Source: Arthrobacter rhizophilus | GTDB lineage: Bacteria > Actinomycetota > Actinomycetes > Actinomycetales > Micrococcaceae | Direction: 5' to 3' | DNA length: 64,000 nucleotides | Assembly (NCBI RefSeq): GCF_026241105.1 | Contig: NZ_JAPFFT010000003.1 | Coordinates: 124,001-188,000 of the forward strand | In this document: piece after piece, positions 1-7,938 of the stretch | Layout of the letters: every line of letters starts with the position of its first letter | Numbering within the stretch: the stretch's first letter is position 1 | Notes under the pieces: generated by a model | Told to the model about the DNA's origin: nothing | The model's database searches: none | What the model saw: the letters and a program-made list of their open reading frames with translations, nothing else | Translations under genes and position numbers: made by a program

Positions 1-1574
1 ATGGCGGTGCGCTGCATATGGTGCATGACCGAGCGGATACCGCCGAGTTCTTCGCCGCCACCGGCACGGCCCGGTCCGCCGTGGACCAGGTGCGGCACGG
101 GCGAACCATGCCCGGTTGACGATCGGGCGTCCTCCCGGTTGAGCATCAGGACCCGCCCGTGGTGCGCCGCGATTCCGGTCACCAATTCGCGGGCAATAGC
201 GGGATCGTTGGTGCATACGGAGGCCACCAGGGAGCCGCCACCGCGGGCGGCGAGGCGGACGGCGTCGTCGAGGTCCGTGTACCCGATCACGGACGACACC
301 GGACCGAACGCCTCGAGCGAGTGGACAGCTTCCGAGTCCGCGTCAGCCCAACTCAGGACGACCGGCGACATGAATGCTCCGCCCTCAACGACACCAACGG
401 TGCCGTCGAGCGAGGTGACCGACGGCGAATCGAGCGCCCCGTACGCAAGCTCCCCACCGGCGTCGAGCATTGACTGCACTGCCGCGCGAACGTCGGCGAG
501 TTGCTCGAGGGACGCGAGGGCGCCCATCGTGACGCCCTCCGCGCGGGGGTCACCGACGACGACGCGCTCGTCCACCCGCGCGCCGATGGCGGAGACGACG
601 TCGGACACCAAGGCCTGCGGCACGATGGTGCGGCGGATCGAGGTGCACTTCTGCCCGGCCTTGACCGTCATTTCGGTGACGACAGACTTGATGAAGGCGT
701 CGAACTCGGGGGTGCCGGGGACTGCGTCGGGTCCGAGGATGGCGGCGTTGAGCGAGTCCGTTTCCGAGGTGAAGCGGACGCCACCCTGGACCACGTTGAC
801 GTGGGACTTCAGCGAGTTGGCGGTGGATGCCGAACCGGTGAAGGCAAGAATGTCGCGGTAATCGAGATGGTCCAGCAAGTTCCGGGCGGATCCCGAGATG
901 AGCTGCAGCGAGCCTTCGGGCAGGATCCCGGACTCCACGATCGCCTTGACCACGACGGCGGCCACGTAACCGGTGGGGGTGGCCGGCTTGACGATGGTGG
1001 GGACGCCGGCGATGAATGCGGGCGCGAACTTTTCGAGCATGCCCCAGACGGGGAAGTTGAAGGCGTTGATCTGCGCGGCGACCCCCGGGATGCGGGTGTA
1101 GATGTGCTCGCCGGCGAAGGAGCCATCCTTGGACAGGATTTCCATGGGACCGTCCACTACAACCCGCGAGTTTGGCAGTTCGCGGCGGCCCTTGGAGCCA
1201 AAGGTGAAGAGAACGCCGATGCCGCCGTCGATGTCCACCATCGAGTCGATCTTGGTGGCGCCGGTCTTGAATGAGGACGTGTAGAACTCCTCGCGACGGC
1301 CGTTGAGGTACTGGGCCAGCTCCTTGAGCTTGAGGGCGCGCTGGTGGAAGGTGAGCTTGCCGAGCTCGCGCTGGCCCACCGTGCGGCCGTAGTTCACGAC
1401 GCCGGCAAGGTCCAGTCCGTCGGTGTTGACCGTTGCGAGGAGCTCGCCCGTGCTGGCGTCGCGGACGGGCACGCCCGCGGAGGCGTCGGCGCGGGGGGTC
1501 CACCACTCGCCCTGGACGAAACTGGGCACGGTTTCAACAACTGTGGCTTCCGGAGCGACTGCGGTACTGGTCAT
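1..1574 (-). CDS. paaZ: Phenylacetate degradation bifunctional aldehyde dehydrogenase/hydratase PaaZ (3' end outside window)
   Basis: The visible 524 residues are the aldehyde dehydrogenase half of PaaZ, which opens the oxepin-CoA ring and oxidises the resulting semialdehyde in the phenylacetyl-CoA pathway. Seen: an N-terminal FVQGEWW motif, the NAFNFPVWG and VKPATPTGY cofactor segments, FTGSAS, and the nucleophile motif GQKCTS with Cys near residue 310. After the dehydrogenase core come LNREDARSSTGHGSP and PHLVHGGPGRAGGGEELGG, typical of PaaZ. The C-terminal MaoC-like hydratase domain is expected beyond the left edge, so the gene is cut by the window and not broken. The ATG is preceded by GGAAGGA. 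Upstream lies a 24-bp palindrome that fits a PaaR-type operator (1627-1650). Confidence 0.92.
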   Translation of the reverse strand, partial: MTSTAVAPEATVVETVPSFVQGEWWTPRADASAGVPVRDASTGELLATVNTDGLDLAGVVNYGRTVGQRELGKLTFHQRALKLKELAQYLNGRREEFYTSSFKTGATKIDSMVDIDGGIGVLFTFGSKGRRELPNSRVVVDGPMEILSKDGSFAGEHIYTRIPGVAAQINAFNFPVWGMLEKFAPAFIAGVPTIVKPATPTGYVAAVVVKAIVESGILPEGSLQLISGSARNLLDHLDYRDILAFTGSASTANSLKSHVNVVQGGVRFTSETDSLNAAILGPDAVPGTPEFDAFIKSVVTEMTVKAGQKCTSIRRTIVPQALVSDVVSAIGARVDERVVVGDPRAEGVTMGALASLEQLADVRAAVQSMLDAGGELAYGALDSPSVTSLDGTVGVVEGGAFMSPVVLSWADADSEAVHSLEAFGPVSSVIGYTDLDDAVRLAARGGGSLVASVCTNDPAIARELVTGIAAHHGRVLMLNREDARSSTGHGSPVPHLVHGGPGRAGGGEELGGIRSVMHHMQRTA

Positions 1575-1626
1575 CGTCGACGGGTCCTTCCAAGGCACGG
1601 GCACGAAATGGACTGAACGGCCGCAA

Positions 1627-1650
1627 ATTACTGACCGGCCGTTCGGTAAT
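1627..1650. promoter_or_regulatory. PaaR-type (TetR family) operator upstream of paaZ
   Basis: Imperfect palindrome containing ACTGACCGGCCGTTCGGTAA, 53 bp upstream of the paaZ start. It fits the pattern ACTnACCGnnCGnnCGGT that I recall for the actinobacterial phenylacetate repressor PaaR. The core ACCGnnCGTTCG recurs upstream of the thiolase operon at 9206-9228. The remaining 1651-1815 gap shows no other feature I can support. Confidence 0.6.
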
Positions 1651-1815
1651 ATCCCCAGAATACATGAGAGCCCCGATCTGCACACCAGATGTTTCTTCGG
1701 ACTGGCTTCGTTTTCCCCTTCTTTGACGCGTTTTGACGCCCAGGATTGGCGACTCGCCGTGTCGTCAGCGCTTTCCGACATCAAAGAAGGTCACGACGGC
1801 GCGTGGTTACCCCCG

Positions 1816-2541
1816 TTAGCCCGCCCGGCTCCCGAGCTTGGTACGGACGGCGCCGATTTCGGCCTCGGAAACGCCGTTTGCCGCCAGGAAAGCGGCGGTA
1901 TTGATGGAGTGCGCGAATACGAGGAGGCTGGCCGTGCGTATGGCCAGCATGGCTTCTAGCGCTTCTTCCTCAAGAAAGGCGTCATGGGCATGTGGGGCTC
2001 GATGATACCGGTGGCGCTCGTTGATACCGCGCATCCCCTGCTGGTAACCACGCACGATTTCCTCGTCGCTTGCCCCTGCCAGGTTCTGCAGCATCACGGC
2101 GACGACTCCGCTGCGGTCCCGCCCGGCCGCGCAATGCACCACTACCCCGCCTGTCGCCGCGGCGATGGCCTTGAAGACCACCGCAAGCCTGTCCGGGAAG
2201 AGCCGCACATAGTCGGCGTAGTGGGCAGGGTCCTTCAGGTACGGGCCAAAGCGCTCCGTGAACTCTTTGTTCTCCGGGTCCTCGGTGGGGCAACGAACGA
2301 TGTCAAAGCGTGCAGTCGCCTGCGCGGATACCGCGGGATCGACTTCCCTGGGCTGCTGCTCACGCGCGGTCCGCAAGTCGATCACAGTGCGGATGCCGGC
2401 GTCGTACATTTGCTGCCAACCAGCTTCGGTGAGCCATTCCCGCCTGCCCATCCGGTACACGCTTCCGGCGATGCGCCAGGCGTTCACGGCACCGTCCCAA
2501 TGGACGCCTCGTTGCTTGGCGGCGGTTGAGATCCCATCCAT
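1816..2541 (-). CDS. Tyrosine-specific protein phosphatase (DSP-like)
   Basis: A 241-residue cytosolic phosphatase of the Y_phosphatase3 type. The P-loop HCAAGRDRSG lies at residues 136-145, with Cys137 as nucleophile and Arg143 binding the phosphate. The upstream IDLRTAREQ and the YADYVRLFPDR segment are typical of this actinobacterial family. The substrate is not known; related enzymes act on phosphotyrosine proteins or phosphoinositides. It stands alone between paaZ and a lysE-type exporter, with no operon partner visible. The start is the first ATG of the open frame and gives the usual N-terminus WDGAVNAWRIAGSVYRMGR. Confidence 0.85.
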   Translation of the reverse strand: MDGISTAAKQRGVHWDGAVNAWRIAGSVYRMGRREWLTEAGWQQMYDAGIRTVIDLRTAREQQPREVDPAVSAQATARFDIVRCPTEDPENKEFTERFGPYLKDPAHYADYVRLFPDRLAVVFKAIAAATGGVVVHCAAGRDRSGVVAVMLQNLAGASDEEIVRGYQQGMRGINERHRYHRAPHAHDAFLEEEALEAMLAIRTASLLVFAHSINTAAFLAANGVSEAEIGAVRTKLGSRAG

Positions 2542-2566
2542 ACCGGACAGCTAACCACACGACCCG

Positions 2567-2700
2567 GATGTGAGCGAGGGTCGCGCAAAAGGCCGATATA
2601 TGCGAGCGAGGGTTTGGAACGTCGACTCCCCGCCGACGCTCCTGCAGATATCGACCCCTCCCGGCCGACCCTCCCGCAGATGATGTGAGCGAGGGTCGCG
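2567..2700. repeat. Dispersed intergenic repeat, family D (GTGAGCGAGGGTC type)
   Basis: Two exact copies of GATGTGAGCGAGGGTCGCG lie at 2567-2585 and 2682-2700, with a degenerate third copy (GCGAGCGAGGGTTTGG) between them. CGACCCTC (2667-2674) and GAGGGTCG (2691-2698) can form a hairpin. The core CGCAGATGATGTGAGCGAGG recurs, inverted, at 17380-17403. The repeat occupies most of the gap between the phosphatase start and the lysE-family stop. Confidence 0.7.
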
Positions 2701-2726
2701 AAGATGCCGCCACGTCTGGCGGACCG

Positions 2727-3362
2727 TTAGGTGGAGGCGAGGGATTTCGTCAGGATTGTGCCGCCGACGCCGATCAGGACCGTCCCGGATCCACCAGTGA
2801 TGATCCGATTCACGCGGGGACGGGCCAGTGCCGTGGAGATCTTCTTGAGCGCATGTACCAGCACGACGTACCACGCCAACGCGGTGAGCAGAAAGATGCC
2901 CGCCATTAACGCGTGCTGTCCCAGAGGGGGAAGCGGTGCGAGATTGAATTGAGGAAAAAGGGACAGATAGAACACTGCGACCTTGGGGTTGAGCAGATTG
3001 CTCACCATTCCTTGCAGGAATGGTGAGTTTGCTCGAAATCCAAACCTGGGTTCCGGCGCCATAGGTTGACTGCGGGGGCGGCCGAAGGCCTCCAGCAGAG
3101 CGCGGGTCCCCAGATAGAGCAAGTACGCAGCACCGGCGATCCTAATGGCGTTGCCAAGAACTTCCGACGCCCCTAACAGCGCCGTGACGCCGAGCACGGC
3201 AAGAAGAGCAAGGATCGTGTTGCCCACCATGATTCCGATTGCGGTGGTTGCCGCTGATCCGGGTCCGCGGGGCGCATTTTTCAGCACAAGCGCAAAATCA
3301 GGGCCGGGAACGAGGACCACGACGACGCACGTCAGCGCAAAGGCCATCAGTTGTTCGACCAT
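2727..3362 (-). CDS. LysE/RhtB family amino acid exporter
   Basis: A 211-residue inner-membrane protein with about six hydrophobic segments. The N-terminus MVEQLMAFALTCVVVVLVPG followed by PDFALVLKN is the diagnostic LysE/RhtB start, and the internal VSNLLNPKVAVFYLSLFPQF matches the family signature. Members export amino acids or homoserine lactones by proton antiport; the substrate cannot be told here. The frame stays open for another 126 codons upstream, but that stretch is Arg/Pro-rich, crosses the divergent promoter region and overlaps the neighbouring gene, so I place the start at 3362. The 3363-3627 gap holds divergent promoters with no clear regulatory motif. Confidence 0.88.
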   Translation of the reverse strand: MVEQLMAFALTCVVVVLVPGPDFALVLKNAPRGPGSAATTAIGIMVGNTILALLAVLGVTALLGASEVLGNAIRIAGAAYLLYLGTRALLEAFGRPRSQPMAPEPRFGFRANSPFLQGMVSNLLNPKVAVFYLSLFPQFNLAPLPPLGQHALMAGIFLLTALAWYVVLVHALKKISTALARPRVNRIITGGSGTVLIGVGGTILTKSLAST

Positions 3363-3627
3363 CAAGGACTGCTTCCGGAGGAGTGGATCTTCGGCACTTG
3401 TTGCCTTCAAAAGTGTAGCCGCGTCCGGCGAAGGAGAGCGGACGCGTGGAAGCCAGTGGCAGGACGTGCCGGGTGCGTGGCCGGACCTAAACCGAATGGA
3501 AGAACCAAGCCTTTTTTCGTAGCCGCGGGCGCGTGGCTCGCGTAGTCTGGGCCGCAAGACTGCTGGGGCAGGGATGGCCCGCGCCGCCAAGGCGGCACTG
3601 CAGACCGACAAGAGGGGGATAAAAGTA

Positions 3628-4482
3628 ATGCATACAGCAAATCCGCGGCGCCGCCACGGCCGCCTACTGGGTGGGGCGCTCGCCGCCGTCGCACTCGTGG
3701 CCGGCCTCGGAACTGGACCGGCCCAAGCGAACCCTGTCACGGCGAAACCGGCCGATGTCTATGTAGCTCTCGGCGATTCCTATGCCGCCGGGACGGGCGG
3801 CAGCAGCCCGGCCCCGGCCTCGTTGCCTGCCTGCCACCAAAGCCTGGACGGCTACCCAGCTCTTTTGGGCGGCCTCAATCTGGGTTGCTTCGGCGCCACG
3901 TCGCTTAGCGTCAAGGCGGGCCTGGACAACCTCGCCCCCACCGACCCTGCAGCAATCGCGTTGGGATCCGCCACCGAGGTCTCGGTCACGGTGGGCGGCA
4001 ACGACGTCGGCACGGGAGCCGTGGCGGTGGCCTGCACCAGCGGCGACGCCCTGGCGTGTGCTTCGGCCGTGCAAAATGTGGGGAATGCCCTACCCGCGCT
4101 GCCCGGCAACATCGTCGCCTTGGTGCAGTCCATCCGGCAGAAGGCACCCAACGCCGACATCGTGCTGACGGGCTACCCTCGACTCTTCACCGTCGGCCCC
4201 AAGATGCCTCCCACGCAAAAACAGCTGGCCACCACGTTGAACGGAATGGCTGACCAGCTGAATGCGACCATTGCCGGCGCCGCCTCCGCCGCAGGTGTGG
4301 GCTACGTCAGCGTGACGGAGCGATTCACTGGGCACGGAATTGGTTCCAATAATCCGTGGATCCACTACACCCAGCCATCGCCCTTGGATCCGCCTGCGCT
4401 CGCTTTGGAGAACTTCCATCCGAACGACGCCGGCTACTCCCAGGGGTACCGGACGGCGGTCAACAGCGCCCTCAAGAAGTAG
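3628..4482 (+). CDS. Secreted SGNH/GDSL hydrolase
   Basis: A 284-residue exported esterase or lipase. A signal peptide (Arg-rich n-region RRRHGR, hydrophobic core, AQA cleavage near residue 34) precedes the mature enzyme. Catalytic blocks are visible in order: GDSYAAG near residue 49 (nucleophile Ser51), GGNDVG near 115 (oxyanion Asn), and the C-terminal FHPNDAGY with Asp/His. Actinobacterial relatives hydrolyse small esters or lipids outside the cell. The ATG is preceded by AGAGGGGG; an in-frame upstream start at 3574 would lack a signal peptide and is rejected. The gene is monocistronic. Confidence 0.88.
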   Translation: MHTANPRRRHGRLLGGALAAVALVAGLGTGPAQANPVTAKPADVYVALGDSYAAGTGGSSPAPASLPACHQSLDGYPALLGGLNLGCFGATSLSVKAGLDNLAPTDPAAIALGSATEVSVTVGGNDVGTGAVAVACTSGDALACASAVQNVGNALPALPGNIVALVQSIRQKAPNADIVLTGYPRLFTVGPKMPPTQKQLATTLNGMADQLNATIAGAASAAGVGYVSVTERFTGHGIGSNNPWIHYTQPSPLDPPALALENFHPNDAGYSQGYRTAVNSALKK

Positions 4483-4533
4483 TTGGCGCTGCCCGCGGGC
4501 CCCTCGCCGGGTGCCGCGCTCGGGCTCTCGACC

Positions 4534-5127
4534 TCAGGACCGCTTCGCGAGCCTGAACTCCAGGCCGGTACGGACGGCGGGCCATTCGTGTTCGAGGATG
4601 GAGAACACCACCGTGTCGCGTAGTACTCCGTCCACCGTGCGCGAGTGGTTGCGGAGCACGCCGTCCTGTTTGGCGCCCAGCCGGGCGATGGCCTCACGCG
4701 ATTGGTGGTTGAGCCAGTGCGTGCGGAATTCGACGGCGGGGCAGCCAAGGGTTTCGAAGGCATGGCGGAGGAGCAACAGCTTGGAATCGGGGTTACTGCC
4801 GCTGCCGTGTGCAGAGGCGGCGTTCCACGTGGAGCCGATCTCGACGCGCGGGGTGGCAGCGTCAATGTTCATGTAGGTGGTCATGCCGATCAGCTTGCCG
4901 CCCGCCTTCAACCGCGTAGCGAATGGCAGCATGGATCCCTGCTCCTGCAGCGCGAGCCGGCGGCCGATCTCCGCAGCCATGCCTTCAGGCGACGGCACGG
5001 AGGTGTACCAAAGCTTCCACAACTCGCCGTCCTTGGCGGCGTCCACCAAGCCATCGTGGTGCTCGGTGCTCAGCGGTTCCAAGGTTACGAAGCGGCCATC
5101 CAGGGTTACAGGTGCAATGAGAGTCAC
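4534..5127 (-). CDS. GNAT family N-acetyltransferase (RimJ/RimL-like)
   Basis: A 197-residue acetyltransferase of the Acetyltransf_3 type. Seen: FVTLEPL near the N-terminus, LIGMTTYMNID in the central sheet, and a KLLLLRHAFE helix followed by VEFRTHWLNHQSREAIARLGAKQDG, the usual acetyl-CoA binding and fold-closing segment. Members acetylate protein N-termini or small molecules; no substrate can be inferred. The typical TPVNTE before KLLLL is replaced by an unusual HGSGSNPD. Its start lies 18 bp from palindrome A1. Confidence 0.85.
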   Translation of the reverse strand: MTLIAPVTLDGRFVTLEPLSTEHHDGLVDAAKDGELWKLWYTSVPSPEGMAAEIGRRLALQEQGSMLPFATRLKAGGKLIGMTTYMNIDAATPRVEIGSTWNAASAHGSGSNPDSKLLLLRHAFETLGCPAVEFRTHWLNHQSREAIARLGAKQDGVLRNHSRTVDGVLRDTVVFSILEHEWPAVRTGLEFRLAKRS

Positions 5128-5144
5128 CCGGCTAGCCTAACCGA

Positions 5145-5210
5145 CCCAACTGGCTCGCATTTGTTGTCGTTTTGAGGCCTGAAAACGACAACAAATGCGA
5201 GTCAGTTGGG
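5145..5210. repeat. Palindrome family A, copy 1 (5' flank of the nuclease gene)
   Basis: A 66-bp palindrome with two 29-nt arms (5145-5173 and 5182-5210) around an 8-nt loop. The arms differ at one position. The inner arm contains TTGTTGTCGTTTT / AAAACGACAACAA and the outer part CCCAACTGRCTCGC. Three other copies of identical length are at 6219, 13754 and 33621. This copy lies 63 bp before the DUF559 nuclease start. Confidence 0.95.
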
Positions 5211-5273
5211 GATCCGAGGAGCGTGCCTGTGGATAACTCAAAATGGCGTTCCAGGATTTGCAACGATAATGCG

Positions 5274-6227
5274 ATGAGGACCCCGCAACCCTTGCCTGCG
5301 CTGCTGGCGTGTACTCCGTTTACGTTTCAGGAAGCGGTCGACGCCGGCGTGAGCCGACGGCGGTTGCGGCACCGATCGCTGCCCTCGCCAAGCCGGGGCA
5401 TCAGGATTCCGGATCAAGCCTTTGCCCAAGAGCAACCAAAGGACGCCAGTTTGCCGCTCGTCGTCCGGCCATTCACCGCAGTGACCGAGTTCTCAGCTGC
5501 ATCTCACGCCACAGCCTTCTCGCTGTGGTCATTCCCAGGGTTCCTGCCGGGCGGCGATGATCCGCGCATCCACATTTCGCGCCCGGACACCATGGCGATT
5601 CCGCGACGAACCGGAGTGGTGGGACATGTGGGACAATTCTTCGATGACGAAATCACCAGTCTTGACGGTGTCCTCGTCACCACGCGCACCCGGACCTGGC
5701 TTGATGTGTCCAGGAAGATGAGTGTGGTCGAACTGACCGTTGTGGCTGACCATCTGGTGCGGATCCCTCGGCCAGAGTTTGAAGGCCGGACAGAGCCGTA
5801 CGCGACATTGGAACAATTGGCCGACATGCTGGACCGGCACAAAGGAACGCCTGGGATCCGGAAGGCGCGCCTGGCCCTCGAACAGGCTCGGATCGGCTCA
5901 GACTCGGCCCCCGAAACGCGGCTCCGGCTGGCCCTTGAAAACGCCGGACTGCCGGAACCGCAGCTGAACGTAGCTACTGAGCTAAGTGCCGGCGTCGCAC
6001 GTCAACCGGATCTGGCCTATCCGGAACACCGCGTGGCGGTCGAATACGACGGCGAGCCGCATTCCGAGCCGGACCAGATAGTCCGGGACATCGCCCGCGA
6101 AGAGGACTTCTCCCGTGCGGGCTGGCACTTGGTCAGGATCTCCAAACGGCACATGGAGAAGGAGGCGCGGTCCGCCGTCGCGAAAGTTCGTGCCGTGCTT
6201 TTGGGCCGGGGCTGGATCCCCAAGTAA
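5274..6227 (+). CDS. DUF559/Vsr-like nuclease with N-terminal AbiEi-type winged helix, palindrome-bracketed
   Basis: A 317-residue protein. Residues of about 8-50 (FTFQEAVDAGVSRRRLRHR...SRGIRIPD) look like the AbiEi_4 winged-helix domain. The C-terminal third has PD-(D/E)XK features of the DUF559/very-short-patch-repair fold: SAPETRLRLALENAGLP (Glu), VARQPDLAYPEHRVAVEYDG (Asp and Glu/Asp pair), then RDIAREEDFSRAGWHLVRIS. Predicted role: DNA cleavage or nicking. The gene lies between two family-A palindromes, and its last three codons, CCC AAG TAA, are inside the downstream palindrome. The frame is open to 5172 inside copy 1; I chose the ATG at 5274 because the wHTH begins there. Relation to mobility or defence is inference. 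Confidence 0.8.
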   Translation: MRTPQPLPALLACTPFTFQEAVDAGVSRRRLRHRSLPSPSRGIRIPDQAFAQEQPKDASLPLVVRPFTAVTEFSAASHATAFSLWSFPGFLPGGDDPRIHISRPDTMAIPRRTGVVGHVGQFFDDEITSLDGVLVTTRTRTWLDVSRKMSVVELTVVADHLVRIPRPEFEGRTEPYATLEQLADMLDRHKGTPGIRKARLALEQARIGSDSAPETRLRLALENAGLPEPQLNVATELSAGVARQPDLAYPEHRVAVEYDGEPHSEPDQIVRDIAREEDFSRAGWHLVRISKRHMEKEARSAVAKVRAVLLGRGWIPK

Positions 6228-6284
6228 CTCGCAGTAGTTGTCGTTATGAGGGCTCAAAACGACAACTAATGCGAGCTAGTTGGG
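6219..6284. repeat. Palindrome family A, copy 2 (contains the nuclease stop codon)
   Basis: 66 bp with arms 6219-6247 and 6256-6284 and loop GAGGGCTC. The left arm begins CCCAAGTAACTCGCAG, so the TAA of the nuclease gene (6225-6227) is part of the repeat. The right arm ends 11 bp before the stop of the convergent 3-hydroxyacyl-CoA dehydrogenase gene, so the element may also act as a bidirectional terminator. Confidence 0.93.
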
Positions 6285-6295
6285 AGGCCCGAGGC

Positions 6296-7159
6296 TCAGT
6301 CTGTCCAGTCGAAGAAGCCCTTGCCGGTCTTGCGCCCCAGTTCGCCGCGGGCAACCTTGTCGCGCAGGATCTGGGGTGGTGCGAAGCGCTCCCCCAGCGT
6401 CGAATGCAGGTATTCGGCAATGCCGAGGCGCACATCCAGGCCCACGATATCCGTGGTCTTCAGCGGTCCGGTGGGGTGTTTGTAACCGAGCACCATGGCG
6501 GCGTCGATGTCCTCCGCCGACGCCACGCCTTCTTCCACCATTCGCATCGCCTCCAGGGCGATCGCGACGCCCAGCCGCGAGGACGCGAAGCCCGGAGCGT
6601 CATTGACGACGACGGCGGTCTTGCCGAGTGCCTCGGTCCAGGTTTTCGCTGTGGCAGCAAGCTCGGGCGAGGTCTCCCTGGCCAGGACCACCTCGATGAG
6701 CGTGGAGGCCGGGACGGGATTGAAAAAGTGCAGGCCCACGAAATTAGCTGGCCTCCGGAGCTGCGAAGCGAGGCCGGTGACCGAGAGGGACGAGGTGTTC
6801 GAGGCCAGGAACGCTTCCGCGGAGAGGTGTTCCTCCACAGACTTGAGGGCCGCAACCTTGAGCTCGTAATCCTCGGGTACGGCCTCCACAACGAGCCCGC
6901 AGTGAACAAAGGAGTCGTAGTCGGTGGAGGTGCTGAACCGGGACAATACTTCGTCCGCGGTCTCGGTCAGGGTGCCGCGGGCAGCGGACTTGGCCACAGC
7001 TTCAGCGACGCGACCCTGCGCACCGGCCGCAGCTTCGTGATCGCGCTCCACGACGATCACCGTAGCGCCCTTGGTCAAAAAGGCGTGGGCTATGCCGGCA
7101 CCCATGCGTCCGCCGCCGAGGACACCGACAACATGTGGGATTGCGGGGACTGCTGTCAT
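6296..7159 (-). CDS. 3-hydroxyacyl-CoA dehydrogenase (PaaH/Hbd type)
   Basis: A 287-residue NAD-dependent dehydrogenase. The Rossmann motif GGGRMGAGIAHAFLTKG starts near residue 15; VVEAVPEDYELK, SNTSSLSVT (catalytic Ser/Asn) and GLHFFNPVP (catalytic His) follow. The C-terminal 3HCDH domain carries DIVGLDVRLGIAEYL and ends GRKTGKGFFDW. It is the last gene of a thiolase-hydratase-dehydrogenase operon; its ATG overlaps the upstream stop (ATGA). With the PaaR-like site ahead of the operon, the likely reaction is oxidation of 3-hydroxyadipyl-CoA (PaaH role), although a general 3-hydroxybutyryl-CoA dehydrogenase is possible. Confidence 0.9.
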   Translation of the reverse strand: MTAVPAIPHVVGVLGGGRMGAGIAHAFLTKGATVIVVERDHEAAAGAQGRVAEAVAKSAARGTLTETADEVLSRFSTSTDYDSFVHCGLVVEAVPEDYELKVAALKSVEEHLSAEAFLASNTSSLSVTGLASQLRRPANFVGLHFFNPVPASTLIEVVLARETSPELAATAKTWTEALGKTAVVVNDAPGFASSRLGVAIALEAMRMVEEGVASAEDIDAAMVLGYKHPTGPLKTTDIVGLDVRLGIAEYLHSTLGERFAPPQILRDKVARGELGRKTGKGFFDWTD

Positions 7160-7938
7160 TTCCGGGTCCTGTCTGGGTTGTCGCTGCGCTTCTTCTTGTC
7201 GAGGAACGCCTGCATGCGGTCGAACTTGGCTTGGGATTCAAAGAGCATGCCCTGGGCCAGGGTGTCGATCACGGGGTGCGCCTCGGCCGGAGCGTGGAAG
7301 ACCGACTTGGTGATCCGCACCGCCAAGGGGTCCTGGCGGCCGATCCGGTCAGCCAGGTTGTGGGCAGCTTCCATGAGCACCGGGGCTTCATGGATCTGGG
7401 TGATGAGGTTGATCCGCAGGGCTTCCTCGGCACGGAGGACAGCACCGGCCAGAAGGATTTCCTTGGCGATCGGCTCCCCCACGAGTTCCTTGAGGCGCCA
7501 CGTGGCCCCGGCCGCGGCCATGATGCCCAGCCCGGTTTCCGGGTTGCCGATCCGCAAGCTGGGCGTACCGATGCGGAAGTCTGCGGCGTAGGCGAGCTCG
7601 GCCCCGCCGCCCAGACAGTAGCCGTCCAAGGCCGCGATGACGGGCATGGGCAGCTTGGCGATCCGGACAAAGATGGTGGAGTTGATGCCGCGCAGGGCGT
7701 CGTCACGCCGGCGTTCCCTCAACTGGCCGATGTCCGCGCCCGACGCAAACACGCCTTCTACGCCGGCAATGATCAGGATCTTCGGCTCACGCTCAAGGTA
7801 ATCGCACACCTGGTGGAGTTCGTCCACCATCTGCTGGTCGATCGCGTTGCGGACCTCGGGCCGGTTCAGGAGGACAGTGACACGGTCCTCGCGTTCCTCG
7901 ATGAGCAGGGTTCCGAATTCTCCGGCGTCCAAAGCCAT
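7156..7938 (-). CDS. Enoyl-CoA hydratase/isomerase (PaaF/PaaG-like)
   Basis: A 260-residue crotonase-fold enzyme. Seen: LNRPEVRNAID, the oxyanion-hole segment FASGADIGQL, ALDGYCLGGGAELAYAADFRIG, and NPETGLGIMAAAGATWRL with the catalytic acidic region. It should hydrate or isomerise an unsaturated CoA ester between the thiolase and the dehydrogenase. The ATG at 7938 shares a base with the thiolase stop (TAATG), which fixes the start and implies translational coupling. The family cannot separate hydratase (PaaF) from isomerase (PaaG) from sequence alone. Confidence 0.88.
   Translation of the reverse strand: MALDAGEFGTLLIEEREDRVTVLLNRPEVRNAIDQQMVDELHQVCDYLEREPKILIIAGVEGVFASGADIGQLRERRRDDALRGINSTIFVRIAKLPMPVIAALDGYCLGGGAELAYAADFRIGTPSLRIGNPETGLGIMAAAGATWRLKELVGEPIAKEILLAGAVLRAEEALRINLITQIHEAPVLMEAAHNLADRIGRQDPLAVRITKSVFHAPAEAHPVIDTLAQGMLFESQAKFDRMQAFLDKKKRSDNPDRTRK

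Noticed and set aside
550..1506. Long Arg/Pro/His-rich open frame on the minus strand over paaZ
   Set aside because: It is a frame-shifted shadow: the paaZ frame in the same strand gives complete aldehyde dehydrogenase motifs, while this one gives only low-complexity basic sequence.
6227..6284. Palindrome A2 as only a rho-independent terminator
   Set aside because: A terminator role is possible, but exact 66-bp length and sequence identity with three other copies point to a repeat family.
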